Of a DNA stretch of 64,000 nt, positions 20,927 to 32,097 are shown piece by piece. The translations under genes and the position numbers were made by a program. The stretch is from Patella vulgata. Lineage: Eukaryota > Mollusca > Gastropoda > Patellidae. Positions within the stretch are counted from its first letter, which is position 1, and each line of letters begins with the position of its first letter. The stretch covers positions 75,971,839-76,035,838 of the forward strand of contig NC_065883.2 in NCBI RefSeq assembly GCF_932274485.2. Direction: 5' to 3'. The notes below the pieces were generated by a model. It ran no database searches and was not told where the DNA came from. It was given only the letters and a program-made list of their open reading frames with translations.

Positions 20927-21224
20927 CAATCTGATTAAAACACAGATCCTATTTCGTTTCGTTTTTTTCTAGTTCAAAATAACGTTTTACTTGTCTTTAC
21001 TACCCTATGATCTGGAAGAGTTGTTATATTACCGGCGTTCTGGTTGAATTGAGGGATTAGCCAATGAAACGGTCTGTTACGGTGAGTTCTTGGCGTGCGA
21101 TGCACGGAACTGTGGGTAAACCACTAGAAACGTCAACGCTGATTGATTAATCGATGTCTCACATCATAGGGTCAAAAGCGAATAGTAGAGTAGGCCGCCT
21201 AAAACACGAAACGAAATATAGATT
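20927..21224 (+). mobile_element. CAATCTGATT MITE copy 1 (right end diverged)
   Basis: Left end CAATCTGATTAAAACACAGA then CTATTTCGTTTCG; interior GTTTTACTTGTCTTTACTAC and GGAACTGTGGGTAAACCACT as in copies 34917 and 39149. The right terminus retains ACGAAACGAAATATAGAT only. Confidence 0.85.
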
Positions 21225-21232
21225 AGGCCCCA

Positions 21233-21459
21233 AGTTCACAAAGCATTCTCAGACTTAAGTTGAGAATTTACTCAAACTTGTTCACTTTATATGAACTAAA
21301 ATATAGACCTTTATAATAATTTTGTTGTTTGAATGTATCAGATACATCAATAAGAAACTATGTGCAAAATTTTGTGTTTCTAGATCAAAGATATTTCTCA
21401 TAAACAGTGATTGAAAGTTGAGTAAATTTTAAATCTGAGAATGCTTTGTAAACACGGGA
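21233..21459. mobile_element. Foldback element with TTCACAAAGCATTCTCAG ends
   Basis: Left TTCACAAAGCATTCTCAGAC and right CTGAGAATGCTTTGTAAACA are inverted. A second copy (left part and centre) is at 59465-59640. Confidence 0.8.
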
Positions 21460-21462
21460 CCT

Positions 21463-21618
21463 GGGGCCTGTTTCTCGAAATTTTAACTAAAGATAAAAAA
21501 CAATTTTAGTAGATACTTCAATTTTGATTGGCGAAGCACTATAATCAATCTAATATTATCCAATCAAATTACTAAAATTTGGATTTTATCTTAGTTAAAA
21601 TTTCGTGAAACAGGCCCC
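21463..21618. mobile_element. GGGGCCTGTTT palindromic MITE, copy 1
   Basis: 156 bp, near-perfect inverted ends (GGGGCCTGTTTCTCGAAATT / AATTTCGTGAAACAGGCCCC). Other copies at 42072-42217 and 51890-52045; a related sequence at 47283-47400. Confidence 0.88.
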
Positions 21619-21619
21619 A

Positions 21620-22828
21620 GTATTATAATCAGATTGTAACAAAAACATACTTCGGCGCGGGATAAAAAGAAAGACCAACTTTAGACTGTGAACTGAATTG
21701 ATTTTTTTCTGTCTGTAACTTTGATAAGCATCCCCACATTCGTCGCCGGATAAAAAGACACACACACTCTAGACTTGAATTCAATTGATTTTTTTGTTTG
21801 TTTTATTATTGTCTGTAATTTTGATAATTAACGCCCATGATTGTGATTACAACTCACCACTTTAATCTGTCATATTGAATGACAAATTGGCCATTAGCGC
21901 CTTCCGATATTAACGATAATACCCTTCTCATATCAAAAGCACATATTTTCGTCTTAAAGCACGGAATCTAAATGTCATTGGAATGCCAAGTGAGATGTTG
22001 ATGATCCAAATTCTATTCACACGACGAGATCAAATCTTTTGGCCATTATGCACGGACAAACCTGTTAGTCTGGAGGCTCAGCTCGGGGGGGGGGGGGTCA
22101 TCAAATGGGCACAAAACCAGACCCAACTTTTCTAGAGTAAAATTTTGCGTAGAATACGATGCCGAGTGGTAATCAGTCCGCCGTTGGGGCGTTTTCGAGA
22201 TATTCGGGGTCAATGGTCAAATGGATTCATTTGCACTGAAAGTGAATGCGCGGTCATTCTTGTATCATGAAAATAGACTGAAAATGATCGAAAGTAATCA
22301 CACTTTCAATAAAAATGTAAACTTGTTAAATTCACCTTTATTCTTTGTGACCCCAGAGGTCAAAAGAAGGTCACATTTTCCGTTATAGCACTAGGGAAGA
22401 TTTAAAGTAATAAATATCAGAGTAAAATATAAAAACTAAAGCGAAACCTGTTCTAATTAATAATACGAACATTTTAAAAAAATTTGTATTAAATGTTATT
22501 GTACAAATTTATGTAAATTAACATCATTATAATTTTACATGTACTCCATTTACAGATATGTATTTTTACCTTGGATGTATAATAGCTAGAGGTAAATTTA
22601 CATTACAGTTATAACGATGACAATATTTCTGCCAGTTAAAACGAGGTAAAAATACATAAAAATTTTAACAGTGTGGGCGGAGCTCGGCCGTGCAATAACT
22701 AGATAGTTTCAATGTTATTGCACACTTTTGCTGGTTTACACTAGTTTTAGTAGAAATCATATAGAGAAGTGGGGTTGGTTTTCTGTGCAATAACAACAAG
22801 CATGTTGAGCAGGTGTCAATGTTACAAG
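21620..22828. other. Non-coding, no clear repeat
   Basis: Intergenic, AT-rich, with a G-run at 22086-22098 and a small inverted pair ATGTATTTTTACCT / AGGTAAAAATACAT around 22559-22657. A near-duplicate of CATCCCCACATTCGTCGCCGG-type sequence precedes 21760. No gene seen. Confidence 0.5.
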
Positions 22829-22830
22829 TC

Positions 22831-22922
22831 ATTTATAGCACGCTTCATTCGTTAACAGGTTTAACCCCTCGACCTTCAGCCTCTGGTTAAACCTGTTAAC
22901 TCATGAAAGCCGTGCTATAAAT
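22831..22922. repeat. ~92-bp perfect-looking hairpin
   Basis: ATTTATAGCACG...GTTAACAGGTTTAACC on the left is mirrored by GGTTAAACCTGTTAAC...CGTGCTATAAAT on the right with an 18-base loop. Immediately after it, at 22937-22960, is a second small hairpin (CCCGGCTTCGCTCGGG). Confidence 0.85.
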
Positions 22923-23133
22923 ATAACTTACTAGCAGGATACCCGGCTTCGCTCGGGGGTCATAACTCCGAAACCGTAACTTATTTTATACACCGATAAG
23001 AATTTTTACTTGAAGTGCTAGTGTCTTAGTGAATATGACACCGGCTTACCATATCCTTGGCCCACGTGCTGTATTTGATAACGAAAGGTAAATTTCAATT
23101 TCACGTTATTTTTATAAAATAAAAGTCTGGTTT

Positions 23134-23801
23134 CTACGGTGGCCCATATACGACTTTTAAATATTTTTTAGTTTTGGGTTTTGTTTTTTAGTTTTAGGTT
23201 TGTTTTTTTTAGTTCTCACCTAGGTGAAAACGTTTTCACCTAGGTGATAACTTATCACCTCGGTGGCCTCGGTGGAAACGTTTTCACTTTGGTGGAAACG
23301 TTTTCACCTAGGTGATAACTTATCACCTCGGTGGAAACGTTTTCACCTAGGTGAAAACCTTTTCACCTCGGTGGGAACTCACGTGTTACTAATAGGTCTC
23401 GTTTTCATGTGTACAAACAGGGCGGTTCCAAAGAAGAGCGCAAATTAACTACACAAAAGTGACCACGGGTATGACTTCATTCGGGAAAACAAGAAAAGTA
23501 TGTCATTCAGCAAAAGTGACGGATCCTGCCTGAAAACAAAAGATATTTGGAATTAAAAAATACATAAAACAATTTGATTGATTAATGTTTTATGCGCTCA
23601 ATATTATTTCGCTTATATGGCGATGTTTCCACCGAGGTGAAAACGTTTCCACCGCGGTGAAAAGGTTATCACCGAGGTGATAAGGTTATCACCGAGGTGA
23701 TAAGTTATCACCTAGGTGAAAACTAAAAAAAACAAACCTTAAACTAAAAAACAAAACCCAAAACTAAAAAATATTTAAAAGTCGTATATGGGCCACCGTA
23801 G
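23134..23801. mobile_element. 668-bp foldback whose arms are chains of short palindromes
   Basis: Outer arms are inverted copies (CTACGGTGGCCCATATACGA at left, complement at 23782-23801), followed by AGTTTTGGGTTTTGTTTTTT and its complement. Inside each arm (23213-23372 and 23619-23723) are tandem 17-18 bp palindromes of the type GGTGAAAACGTTTTCACC and GGTGATAACTTATCACC joined by CTAG or CTCGG. The centre (about 23400-23615) is unique. A stray relative lies at 19434-19470. Confidence 0.85.
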
Positions 23802-24373
23802 GTTTCATCCAGCCACCGTACAATGCAGTCTGGGACACCGGTCTCCAGTCTCCACTTACAAATGAAGACTGACGGGTTTAAGTTGCTTGACAACATATCA
23901 AGTGTATTGAGTTAGTTGCTCGGCCCTCTAAGATAGAGGATTTTGAGGGCTTTTAAAACAAAATAAGCAGTTTTATTCTCCAAAATATAATCGAGATTGT
24001 TCCTTTAAAAAAGCACCGCGTGTGTAGGCCTTAACCAAACATTTTCCATTATAACGACAATCTGCCAAACAAAATGATGATGCACAATTTAAAAGTATAA
24101 AACCTTTGTTGATATATCTATAACTATCAATTAAAATAATTTTTTCAATGTTGGTATAAAATATTTACACGGCATTAGACCTATTATCCAGACAATAAAG
24201 TATATTTCAGTAAAAACTAAATATGGTCATATTGATTTATTTTATATAAAAGCACCGTTCTATATATTCACTTGTATATACACCAAGCATGTGGAGAAGT
24301 TGTGCAATATGTATGTATGTCAATAAACTATAGAGCCCGTTTCCACCGGTGGCATGGAAACAGTTCCATTATA

Positions 24374-24520
24374 ATAAACTATAACACATACTTATGGAAG
24401 GAGAATTACTGATTTATTTAGGCTCATAGAGGATATGGAGATGTGGCAGTTTCCTCTATTATTAATTATCCTAAATAAATCAGTAATTTTTCTTCCATAA
24501 GTATGTGTTATAGTTTATTG
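24374..24520. mobile_element. 147-bp foldback element
   Basis: ATAAACTATAACACATACTT and GGAAG at left, CTTCC and AAGTATGTGTTATAGTTTAT at right; both arms continue through TACTGATTTATTTAGG. A partial relative of the left end is at 24321-24337 and of the middle at 24605-24705. Confidence 0.85.
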
Positions 24521-25176
24521 CTCTATCCAGTTACTAAATGCCTCTAAAAGATCAGTCCCATTAGATCGACTTTTTCGCTGGCGTACATGTGAAATGGGCC
24601 TTACGCATACTTATGGAAAACATCTATACTAATTTATTGGAGTGACGTTCCGGAGAGTATTCCGTCAACGTTAAACAAGCTAATAAATTAGTTTATCACC
24701 CAAATATACATTCATTCTATAGTAGATGTCGCTTGTATGATAAATTTCATAATCTCCTTAGGAGATATCGCTTTACATGAATTTGATTGGTCAATCAAAA
24801 AGGAACAACTATTTTTTATTTTCAAAGAACAGTTCATTTTTTATTAAAAGTAACTTCTTTCTTATTAAAAAGGAACTATTTTTATTTAATTGGCCTTGAT
24901 GGAAACACTGGGTCAATATACAGGACTTTGCAATGGTTGAATTGCTGTCAAAAAATGATGTATCACTACGCCGTAATGTAATCAGGTTCAGCAAAAGTGC
25001 AATCCATAGCAAAGTATAATATATTTATTTATTTGTGCATGTAAGAAGGGATTGGGTGATTTTTTTTACTTTATCGACTTGTGTTGACATTTTTTGATAT
25101 CATAAAAGATTTGTAGGCGATTCTCTATATCTGTTTCGATTGATATGACGTTAAAGGAAATATTGATTTTTTTTTC

Positions 25177-25542
25177 GAGAGAGAGAGAGAGCGAATCTTT
25201 CGTACATATTGGAGAACGTAAATTGATGCCAGAAAATGGGACGAGGTGCTTAATTCCCTAAAGGTTCTTTTCTTTGTGGACACGATACCGGAAACGGAAG
25301 AATTGGGGTTTAACGTCCACTCGACACGAACAAGCTCTACATTTCGGGACTAACACATGCTTGCGCGTAGGGGTCTTTAGCAGTGAGAGGAAACCGGAAG
25401 ACCAGGAGAAAACCCACGAGGTTGGACAGGCAACCCTAATCCTTGTCACGTACAACCGGAGATTCGAAACCACGCCCGTTGACTCAATGACAGACCTTAT
25501 GATACAGCGCGCACGTGTTAACCATTCGACCACCCAACCCCC
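25177..25542 (-). mobile_element. SINE family A copy
   Basis: Main body 25302-25542, reverse, from GGGGTTTAACGTCCACTCGA to the tRNA-like head ending CACCCAACCCCC. A GA run at 25177-25192 about 110 bp before it may be its displaced tail. Confidence 0.87.
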
Positions 25543-25884
25543 GTCTATTAATTTGAACTCATTATAAGATGTTGTTCAGTTACGTAACATATAAACAGTT
25601 CTATTAATTGACCGTAAGATGTTGTTCCGTTACTGTGGTAACAGTTCTATATATTGACCTTATGACCTTGCATGATGTATATCAATAAGTAACGGTCTCT
25701 AAATAAATAATGACATACAGTATGGCGTATTGAAGATTTTCTAAACAATGGGGTGGAAGAGAGGTTGGAACAAATGTTACAGTTCCTTAAATAAAGAATT
25801 CATGGGGGTTTGGGTGTGTGTGTGTTGGGGGTCGTGGGGATTAGATATACCTAAAACTAATTACACTCCACCAACCCTATTTAT

Positions 25885-26315
25885 TAAAGCAATGGTTGCT
25901 CACTAACATCGAGGTCCAAAGTTCGATCCCAGGGTTGGCCGAGTCCTCGGGATTTTCCTGTTTGTCGGTGGTGCAGGTCGGAGTGGTTTCCCCTTGTCGG
26001 TGGTGCGGGTCAGGAGTGGTGTCCCCTAGTCGGTGGTGCAGGTCGGAGTGGTGTCCCCTTGTCGGCGGTGCAGGTCGGAGTGGTGTCCCCTTGCCGGTGG
26101 TACAGGTCGCAGTGGTGTCCCCTTGTCGGTGGTGCAGGTCGGAGTAGTGCCCTCTTGTCAGTGGCGCAGGTTTGAGGGTCTGACAACTAACGGTGTATAG
26201 CCGTTGGCGCGACGTAGGGGAATCCGTGGCAGTTGGAATGAATTAGCCCCATAGCACACTGCATGTCGCATGTCCGTCTTCATCAGCCTGGTTGATATCG
26301 GATGTTAAACCCCAT
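25885..26315 (+). mobile_element. SINE family B copy containing its own minisatellite
   Basis: Head AAGTTCGATCCCAGGGTTGG and GCCGAG at 25915-25950, tail part CATAGCACACTGCATGTCGC and GGATGTTAAACCCCATTTAT. Between them the segment normally present once is expanded (see 25960-26165). Confidence 0.85.
25960..26165 (+). repeat. 32-bp minisatellite grown from a SINE B segment
   Basis: Six to seven copies of a unit containing TCCCCTTGTCGGTGGTGCAG then GTCGGAGTGGTG. The same segment occurs once in ordinary family B copies (TTTCCCCTTGTCAGTGGTGC). The translated frame over it is an artefact. Confidence 0.9.
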
Positions 26316-26319
26316 TTAT

Positions 26320-27186
26320 TTTACAAAAATTTAGTCAATTTTGATTGCAACACCCAGGACGATTCCTCACTTCATTGGCAAATGGACACTTTCCCAAATC
26401 CTTGTGAAGACTGGGCCCGGTCTTGTTTCCTGTGGAGTTGTATCGGTGTGTTTGTATAGTCAGTCCTACATTCTGACCTGACGAGAATAAAGTTATTCAT
26501 TGTACTGATTCCATTAAAAATCAATACACCGTACCACTTGGTTTCCCCTCGAGGCTAATGGTAGACACTTACAACACTTATTGTCTTATTGACACGATAC
26601 ATTAGGTAAGCGGGAATTGTGCGACGGTGCTGGTTCGCTGCGTAGGAGGCCGGGAGGTCGATCCTGGTGTTGACACAGAGACTTCCTCGAGTTTTTGCAA
26701 GTTGGGAAGTCCGGTTTTCGCGACGCAGGATTTAGGGAAAGGCGTTTCGTCGTTGGGTGAGACGGAAATTCAAATATCCGTGTATAGCCTACTATTGGCG
26801 TGCGGCACCAATCTGTTTCACAGAGAATTACGAGTCTAGAGTAATATCTCTGTCAAAGATGTCTGCCTTTAACACGTGCCGTCACAGCACGCGGCGTCAA
26901 TCATTGGCTGAATGGCGCGTGCATTGTTTACATAAGACGTTACTGCTTCGGGCAGAATACTGCCTTTTAGTCATTTTAATACCCATTTACACTAAATAGG
27001 AAATAATTTTTACCTACAAATACGTCAAACGCCTTTATTTATTTTTCCAATACATAAAAAAAATGTTTTAAAATTTAATTTGTCGCAGGAAAAAAGTTAA
27101 TATTTCTGGCTCATTAAGTCGCATCGATGTCATCCTTATCAGTGATTTTAGCGGCCTAGCGAAAATTCACTGCTGATCAGTGTGGT
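26320..27186. other. Non-coding, locally GC-richer
   Basis: No gene recognised. Contains, at 26779-26813, a lone diverged unit (CGTGTATAGCCTACTATTGG) of the 41-bp minisatellite that starts 400 bp further right. Confidence 0.45.
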
Positions 27187-27660
27187 GCGACACGTTAAAG
27201 GTGCCGTGTATAGCCTACTTTAGGTTTGTGACACGTTAAAGGTGTCGAGTATAGCCTACTTTAGGTTTGTGACACGCTAGAGGTGCCGAGTATAGCCTAC
27301 TTTAGGCGTGCGACACGTTAAAGGTGTCGGGTATAGCCTACTTTAGGCGCGCGACACGTTAAAGGTGCCGTGAATAGCCAGCCTACTTTCGGTTTTCGAC
27401 ATGTTAAAGGTGCGGTGTATAGTCTACCTTTGCCGTGCGACACGTTAAAGGTGCCGAGTATAGCCTACTTTAGGTTTGTGACACGTTAAAGGTGCCGAGT
27501 ATAGCCTTCTTTAGGCGTGCGACACGTTAAAGGTGTCGGGTATAGCCTACTTTAGGTTTGTGACACGTTAAAGGTGCCGAGTATAGCCTACTTTAGGTGT
27601 GCGACACGTTAAAGGTGCCGTGTATAGCCTACTTTAGGTTTGCGACACGTTAAAGGTGCC
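27187..27660 (+). repeat. 41-bp minisatellite, about 11.5 copies
   Basis: Unit contains GACACGTTAAAGGTGCCGAG then TATAGCCTACTTTAGG. Variants alternate GTGCCGTG, GTGCCGAG, GTGTCGGG and TTAGGTTTGTG or TTAGGCGTGCG, suggesting higher-order duplication. Confidence 0.93.
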
Positions 27661-27785
27661 CAAAGAACTCGAAATCAAAATAGGCCGTAGCGGCGCTTAT
27701 CAGGGAAAATACTTCACGTGGTCCATCGAATGACGCTACCAGTTTTCATTGTCACAGAAACAGTTATACGTTAAACCCCATTTCT
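27661..27785 (+). mobile_element. SINE family B 3' fragment, diverged
   Basis: TAGGCCGTAGCGGCGCTTAT and ACGTTAAACCCCATTTCTTC directly after the 41-bp array. Confidence 0.65.
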
Positions 27786-27972
27786 TCCATTAGGTAAGCA
27801 ATATCATATTCACCTCTTTATTTTTCTTTTTAATCCAAAGAAGAAATTTTTATAATAAAACCTAGCTAAACAGACCGAAGGAATATTTCATTAATAAATA
27901 ACTATTATAATTGGCCTTATACTAATATTTATTTCGTAGTCCAATATATTTATTTTTTTTGAGTGTAGACGC

Positions 27973-28192
27973 ATGAATTCTATGGAAGAAAAACGTTGCC
28001 AATAATATTATAACTTTTATACTGTATTTTGTCTTATTGAAAAGTATATTCTGTATTTTAACACTGTGTCAATGATATTGTGGAGCAATGGAAATTGCAA
28101 ATTGTAAAACTAAATTACGTATTTTGAACTGCTAAAATTTGCGCTGTGAACATTGAAATAATATTGGCCACATTGTTCTTCCATAGAATTCA
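27973..28192. mobile_element. 220-bp foldback element
   Basis: GAATTCTATGGAAGAA...GCCAATAATATT at left mirrored by AATATTGGCCACATTGTTCT and TCCATAGAATTC at right. No coding frame. Confidence 0.85.
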
Positions 28193-28379
28193 CGTTACCG
28201 TATACCCTAACTAAAAACATGAAATATGAATTTAATTTGCAAATTTTCCGTGGCTATCAAAAATGACCGACATTTAAAATTTTGAAGTAGAAGCCCTGCC
28301 TATGATTATGGTCTAGGGTATTTATAAACAACATTACTGTTACTGTGATTGCTACAATTTACTGTTCAGCAAAAGGGAT

Positions 28380-28410
<31 letters not shown>

Positions 28411-28462
28411 CAATAAAATTTCAATAATTAGTAACTTTATAAAATCGGGCATGAAAATGATG

Positions 28463-28560
28463 TTGCTAATGATAACTGTCAAAGGCTCTTTTACGTGCAT
28501 GCTAATGGGTACAGGGGATCTCGGTTATTCCTCCCACCCTAACGACTATACGATAGTATA
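28463..28560 (-). mobile_element. SINE family B internal fragment
   Basis: AACTGTCAAAGGCTCTTTTA, CGTGCATGCTAATGGGTACA, ATCTCGG. A CTG/ATG triplet run precedes it at 28378-28411. Confidence 0.65.
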
Positions 28561-28755
28561 CGCTGTCTCTTTCAGCCTACATCAGCCAACAAGAACAACA
28601 TATAGGTGGAGGATTAATAATATAAAAGAGATAATAACACCCGTTGTTAATTATTAAAGGTATAATTATTTCTACTGGCTAATTACAGTTCTAGATATTC
28701 ATATCAACGTTAATCAATATTATTATATCATTAACCTATTCTCTACATAAAACAG

Positions 28756-28852
28756 CAGGGTTGAATGACCGAAAGGTTAGCATGTGCGTGCTGTATCATA
28801 AGGTCTGTCATTGAATTAACTAACATGGTTTCGACTCCCCGGTTGTACGTGA

Positions 28853-28883
<31 letters not shown>

Positions 28884-29190
28884 AATGGGGTTTAACGTCC
28901 ACTCGACACAAACTAGTACATTTCGGGACTAACATATGGTTTAATTTTATTTCAATAATTCGCTTGCGCGTACGGGTCCTTAGCAGTGGGAGGAAACCGG
29001 AGGACCGGGAGAAAACCCACGAGGTTGGAGAGGCGACCCTACTCCTTGTCACGACGTGAGGAAAGAAAGACTGAAGAAGAAAAAGACACAGGGTCGCCTG
29101 TCCAACCTCATGGGCTTTCCCAGGGTCCTCCGGTTTCCTCCCACTGCTAAAGATCCCTACGCACAAGCGAATTGTTGAAATAAAATTGAA
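28756..29190. mobile_element. SINE family A copy with a second family A copy inserted in reverse
   Basis: Forward head 28756-28852 stops in GTTGTACGTGA; reverse tail and body 28855-29052 follow; the forward body resumes near 29090 with GGGTCGCCTGTCCAACCTCA and ends around 29190. A short purine-rich stretch at 29053-29085 (AAAGAAAGACTGAAGAAGAA) also occurs at 38008-38030. Confidence 0.82.
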
Positions 29191-29224
29191 TCTTTTTATA
29201 TGTATTCATTGTTCATGCCTATAT

Positions 29225-29875
29225 TCGGGCCCGTGGTGACCGAGTGAATAAGGTGTTGGCTCACGGCTAAATCTATTTGTTAAAACCAGCTCAAATTTCA
29301 TTAAGGTCGCTGAGCTGTAAATGAGGTTAGGGCACGTGGTTGCTTACGAGATTGTAGGTTAGGGTTAGGTCCAGGGTTAGGTTTAGGGTTTGGATTTGCC
29401 ATATCCCCGGCGCTCTCGGTTTTGATCGAAAAGGTACCTCGGTATTTTTCCACAGAGGCTTCTCCCGTGTCAGTGGTGTAGGATGGGTGTGTGTGTGTGT
29501 GTGTGTCGCTGGCAAGAAACCGTGCTCAAGTGGAACAAAAACCTGACGTCTTGTGTACACGCTGTCCGGGCAAAATGTCCCTCATAGCACGATGCCTGCC
29601 ACCTGCTCTTTTACGTGCATGCAAACGTGTACACATTGCGTCATCTGTCCGTACCACCCGAAGACACGGTTCCTTAGCACGTTTCATGGCGCATGTTTGT
29701 GTTTATTACCCCGGTTGATGTAGGATATTAAGACACCATGTTACTTCTAATGTGTACATGTGACGTCATCTGTCCGTACCACTGGAAGACACTGTTCCTT
29801 ATCACGTTTCATGGTGCATGTTTGTCTTTATTACCCCGGTTGATGTAGAACAATAGGGTATTAAATCACCTTGTT
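29225..29875 (+). mobile_element. SINE family B relative with telomere-like insert and duplicated 3' part
   Basis: tRNA-like start (GTGGTGACCGAGTGAATAAG), then a block 29260-29400 shared with 57625-57785 and including GGTTAGGGTTAGG, then family B-like sequence with a GT run. The stretch 29640-29735 is repeated at 29763-29875 (TTATTACCCCGGTTGATGTA in both). Confidence 0.65.
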
Positions 29876-30089
29876 ACTTCTAATCACATTGACTTCTTTT
29901 TAACCCCTGATAATTGAATTATAGTTTCAATACCATTTACATAGTCTACCATTATTAACACATCTTACATTGCTATATACAGATTATTTGTATACCGCGA
30001 TTAGTTTATAATTAATTAGACGTTATTTAGATTATTAGTATTTGTATAACGTTAGATTACTAGTATTTGTATAACGTAATTGAGTTATA

Positions 30090-30464
30090 AATGAAATGAA
30101 ATGAAATGGGGTTTAACGTCCTACTGTTCTGCTGCTAATCTGGTCTAATGAAGGCGGGCATACGCCATACAGTGTGCTATGAGGGAAATTTTGCCCGGGC
30201 AGCGGCGCTACGACCTACTCTTATATCGAATTCCAACTGCCAAGGGATCTTTTACGTGCACACCAATGTGTACACGGGACCTCGGTTTTTCGTACCATCC
30301 GAACGACTAGACAGCTGCCCTTGTCAGGCCCTCCATCCTGCATCACTGACAAGGGGAAACCACGCCGGAAAATCTGAATGAACTTTCTCGGCCAATGCAA
30401 GGATCAAACACCCGACCTCCAGGCTAGCGAGCCAGCGTCTTACCCACTTAGCCACGTGATCCCC
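30090..30464 (-). mobile_element. SINE family B, full-length reference copy
   Basis: Complete from the (ATTTC)n tail complement to the tRNA-like head (complement of GTGGCTAAGTGGGTAAGACG, with B box GTGTTTGATCC). A 13-bp target duplication TAATTGAGTTATA is at 30077-30089 and 30465-30477. Frames like MK.G.RHTVCYEGNFA are readings of this SINE. Confidence 0.95.
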
Positions 30465-30737
30465 TAATTGAGTTATACTATAGAGCGGAAAACTAATGAA
30501 CTGATAAGCAGACGAGCAAATGGAAAAACCAAAATTTTGACCACCAGAGTCCCAGTCGGAACGAGGATGAGAAAGAGACCCGGGTAGATGGCTTACAGTT
30601 TTAAATTCAACAATTTTTCCAAAAACGTGAACTGACAGAATCCGATTCTAATCCACCCACGTCACTAGGTACTCACATTCAGAAACGTCACCGGTTTTCT
30701 TTTACTTTACGATCATGTTACAGTATATTTTTTTTTT

Positions 30738-31031
30738 TTAAACATACATTATGCAGGCCATAATCAACTCTCTATGGCATCAGATTTCTCCGATATTTAA
30801 AAATAGATTAGAACAGTTCAGCCATATTTCGATTTAAGCTAAACCTGGAGGAGCGAGACTTAGCGTCGAACAACCAGCACGGTGGTTGAAATTATTGTAC
30901 ACGTCTTGTCAAACCTTCAAAGGCTAATATCTTCGCTCGCAATAGAGTAATTTGAATGAAATTTTCAATATATTTATTTTGCATTATCAATTTTTGAACT
31001 ATTATAGCAATCTTACATAATGTATCTTTAA
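30738..31031. mobile_element. MITE, TTAA family 2
   Basis: TTAAACATACATTATGCAGG at left, AATGTATCTTTAA at right, TTAA outside both. Internally shorter than the 14826 copy. Confidence 0.8.
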
Positions 31032-31039
31032 TTTATACC

Positions 31040-31720
31040 AACATATTTTTTAAAACATTACTCGGCATACCTCTGGGGCCCTCTAGGCCCCGGGCCCCTG
31101 TACAAGTGTCCCCCTCCCCAACCCCCACGGGTCCTGGATGTAATTGACTATTAAAGCAATGTTTGAATGAACATGCGTTAAATGTAATTAAAACTCGTTG
31201 ATTTGGGCCAACATAAAGTATTCGAGTTGATCTGGCGACTTATTTCTATAGGAATGGGGTTTAACGTCTTGTCCACAGAATGATTTCCTCATTTTGAGAT
31301 TATCAAGGTTTTGTTTTAGTGAATGTGAACATTAGCACAGATGGACCTCGTTTTCTTCGTCCCATCCAAATGATTAGACAACACATGACAAATGGCACCC
31401 GAGTCTGTATAATTCTGAAGGTTAACGTTAACATTTCTATATTATTAAATATTAAAATTAAAAAATAATTTCTTAGTTTTAATATTGTCCCATTTGTTCT
31501 TCCATATTAAATGGTTATTGATATTTTCCCAATAACTAATATTTGCTAAATAAATTATTTTTGATGAAGATTGAAAGCAGTAGTAATTAAATACACTTTT
31601 CCACTTGACCATATACTTCAAGACCAGCTGTAATACGTGACCAGAATATTTCTGTTTGATTGATTGATTGATTCAACATCCGACGTACGTCTATTGGAAT
31701 GTGTATTTAGGAACGTAATC
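31040..31720. other. Non-coding; scattered SINE tail-like words
   Basis: AT-rich. GGGGTTTAACGTCTTGTCCA at 31255 and GACCTCGTTTTCTTCGTCCC near 31345 look like a badly decayed family B copy. No gene seen. Confidence 0.45.
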
Positions 31721-31721
31721 G

Positions 31722-32085
31722 GGGAGCCACGGTGGTTCAGTGAGTAAGACGTTGGCTCACTAACCCAGAGGTCCCGGGCTCGACCCCTGAGTTTGCCGAG
31801 AAAGTTCATCGGAATTTTCCGGCATTGTATCACCTTATCAGTGGTGCAAGACGGAGGGCCTGGCAAGGACAGCTGTCTAGGAGTTCGGATGGAACGAAAA
31901 ACCGACGTCCAGTGTACACATTGGCGTGTACGTAAAAGATCCCTTGGCAGCTGGAATTCAATATAAAAGTAGGCCATAGCCCCGTTGTCCGGTCCAAATG
32001 TCCCTCATAGCACACTGTATGGTCTATGCCCGTCTTCATTAGCCCAGTCAGAGCAGAACAGTAGGACGTTAAACCCCATTTCATT
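31722..32085 (+). mobile_element. SINE family B, near full length
   Basis: Head CACGGTGGTTCAGTGAGTAA and GACGTTGGCTC, B box GGGCTCGACCCC, tail GACGTTAAACCCCATTTCAT. The 39-bp minisatellite begins directly after its tail. Confidence 0.92.
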
Positions 32086-32097
32086 TGATTTGAACTG

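Noticed and set aside
22937-22975. Possible ribozyme or regulatory hairpin at CCCGGCTTCGCTCGGG
   Set aside because: A short hairpin of a type common in invertebrate repeats; no conserved ribozyme core is visible around it.
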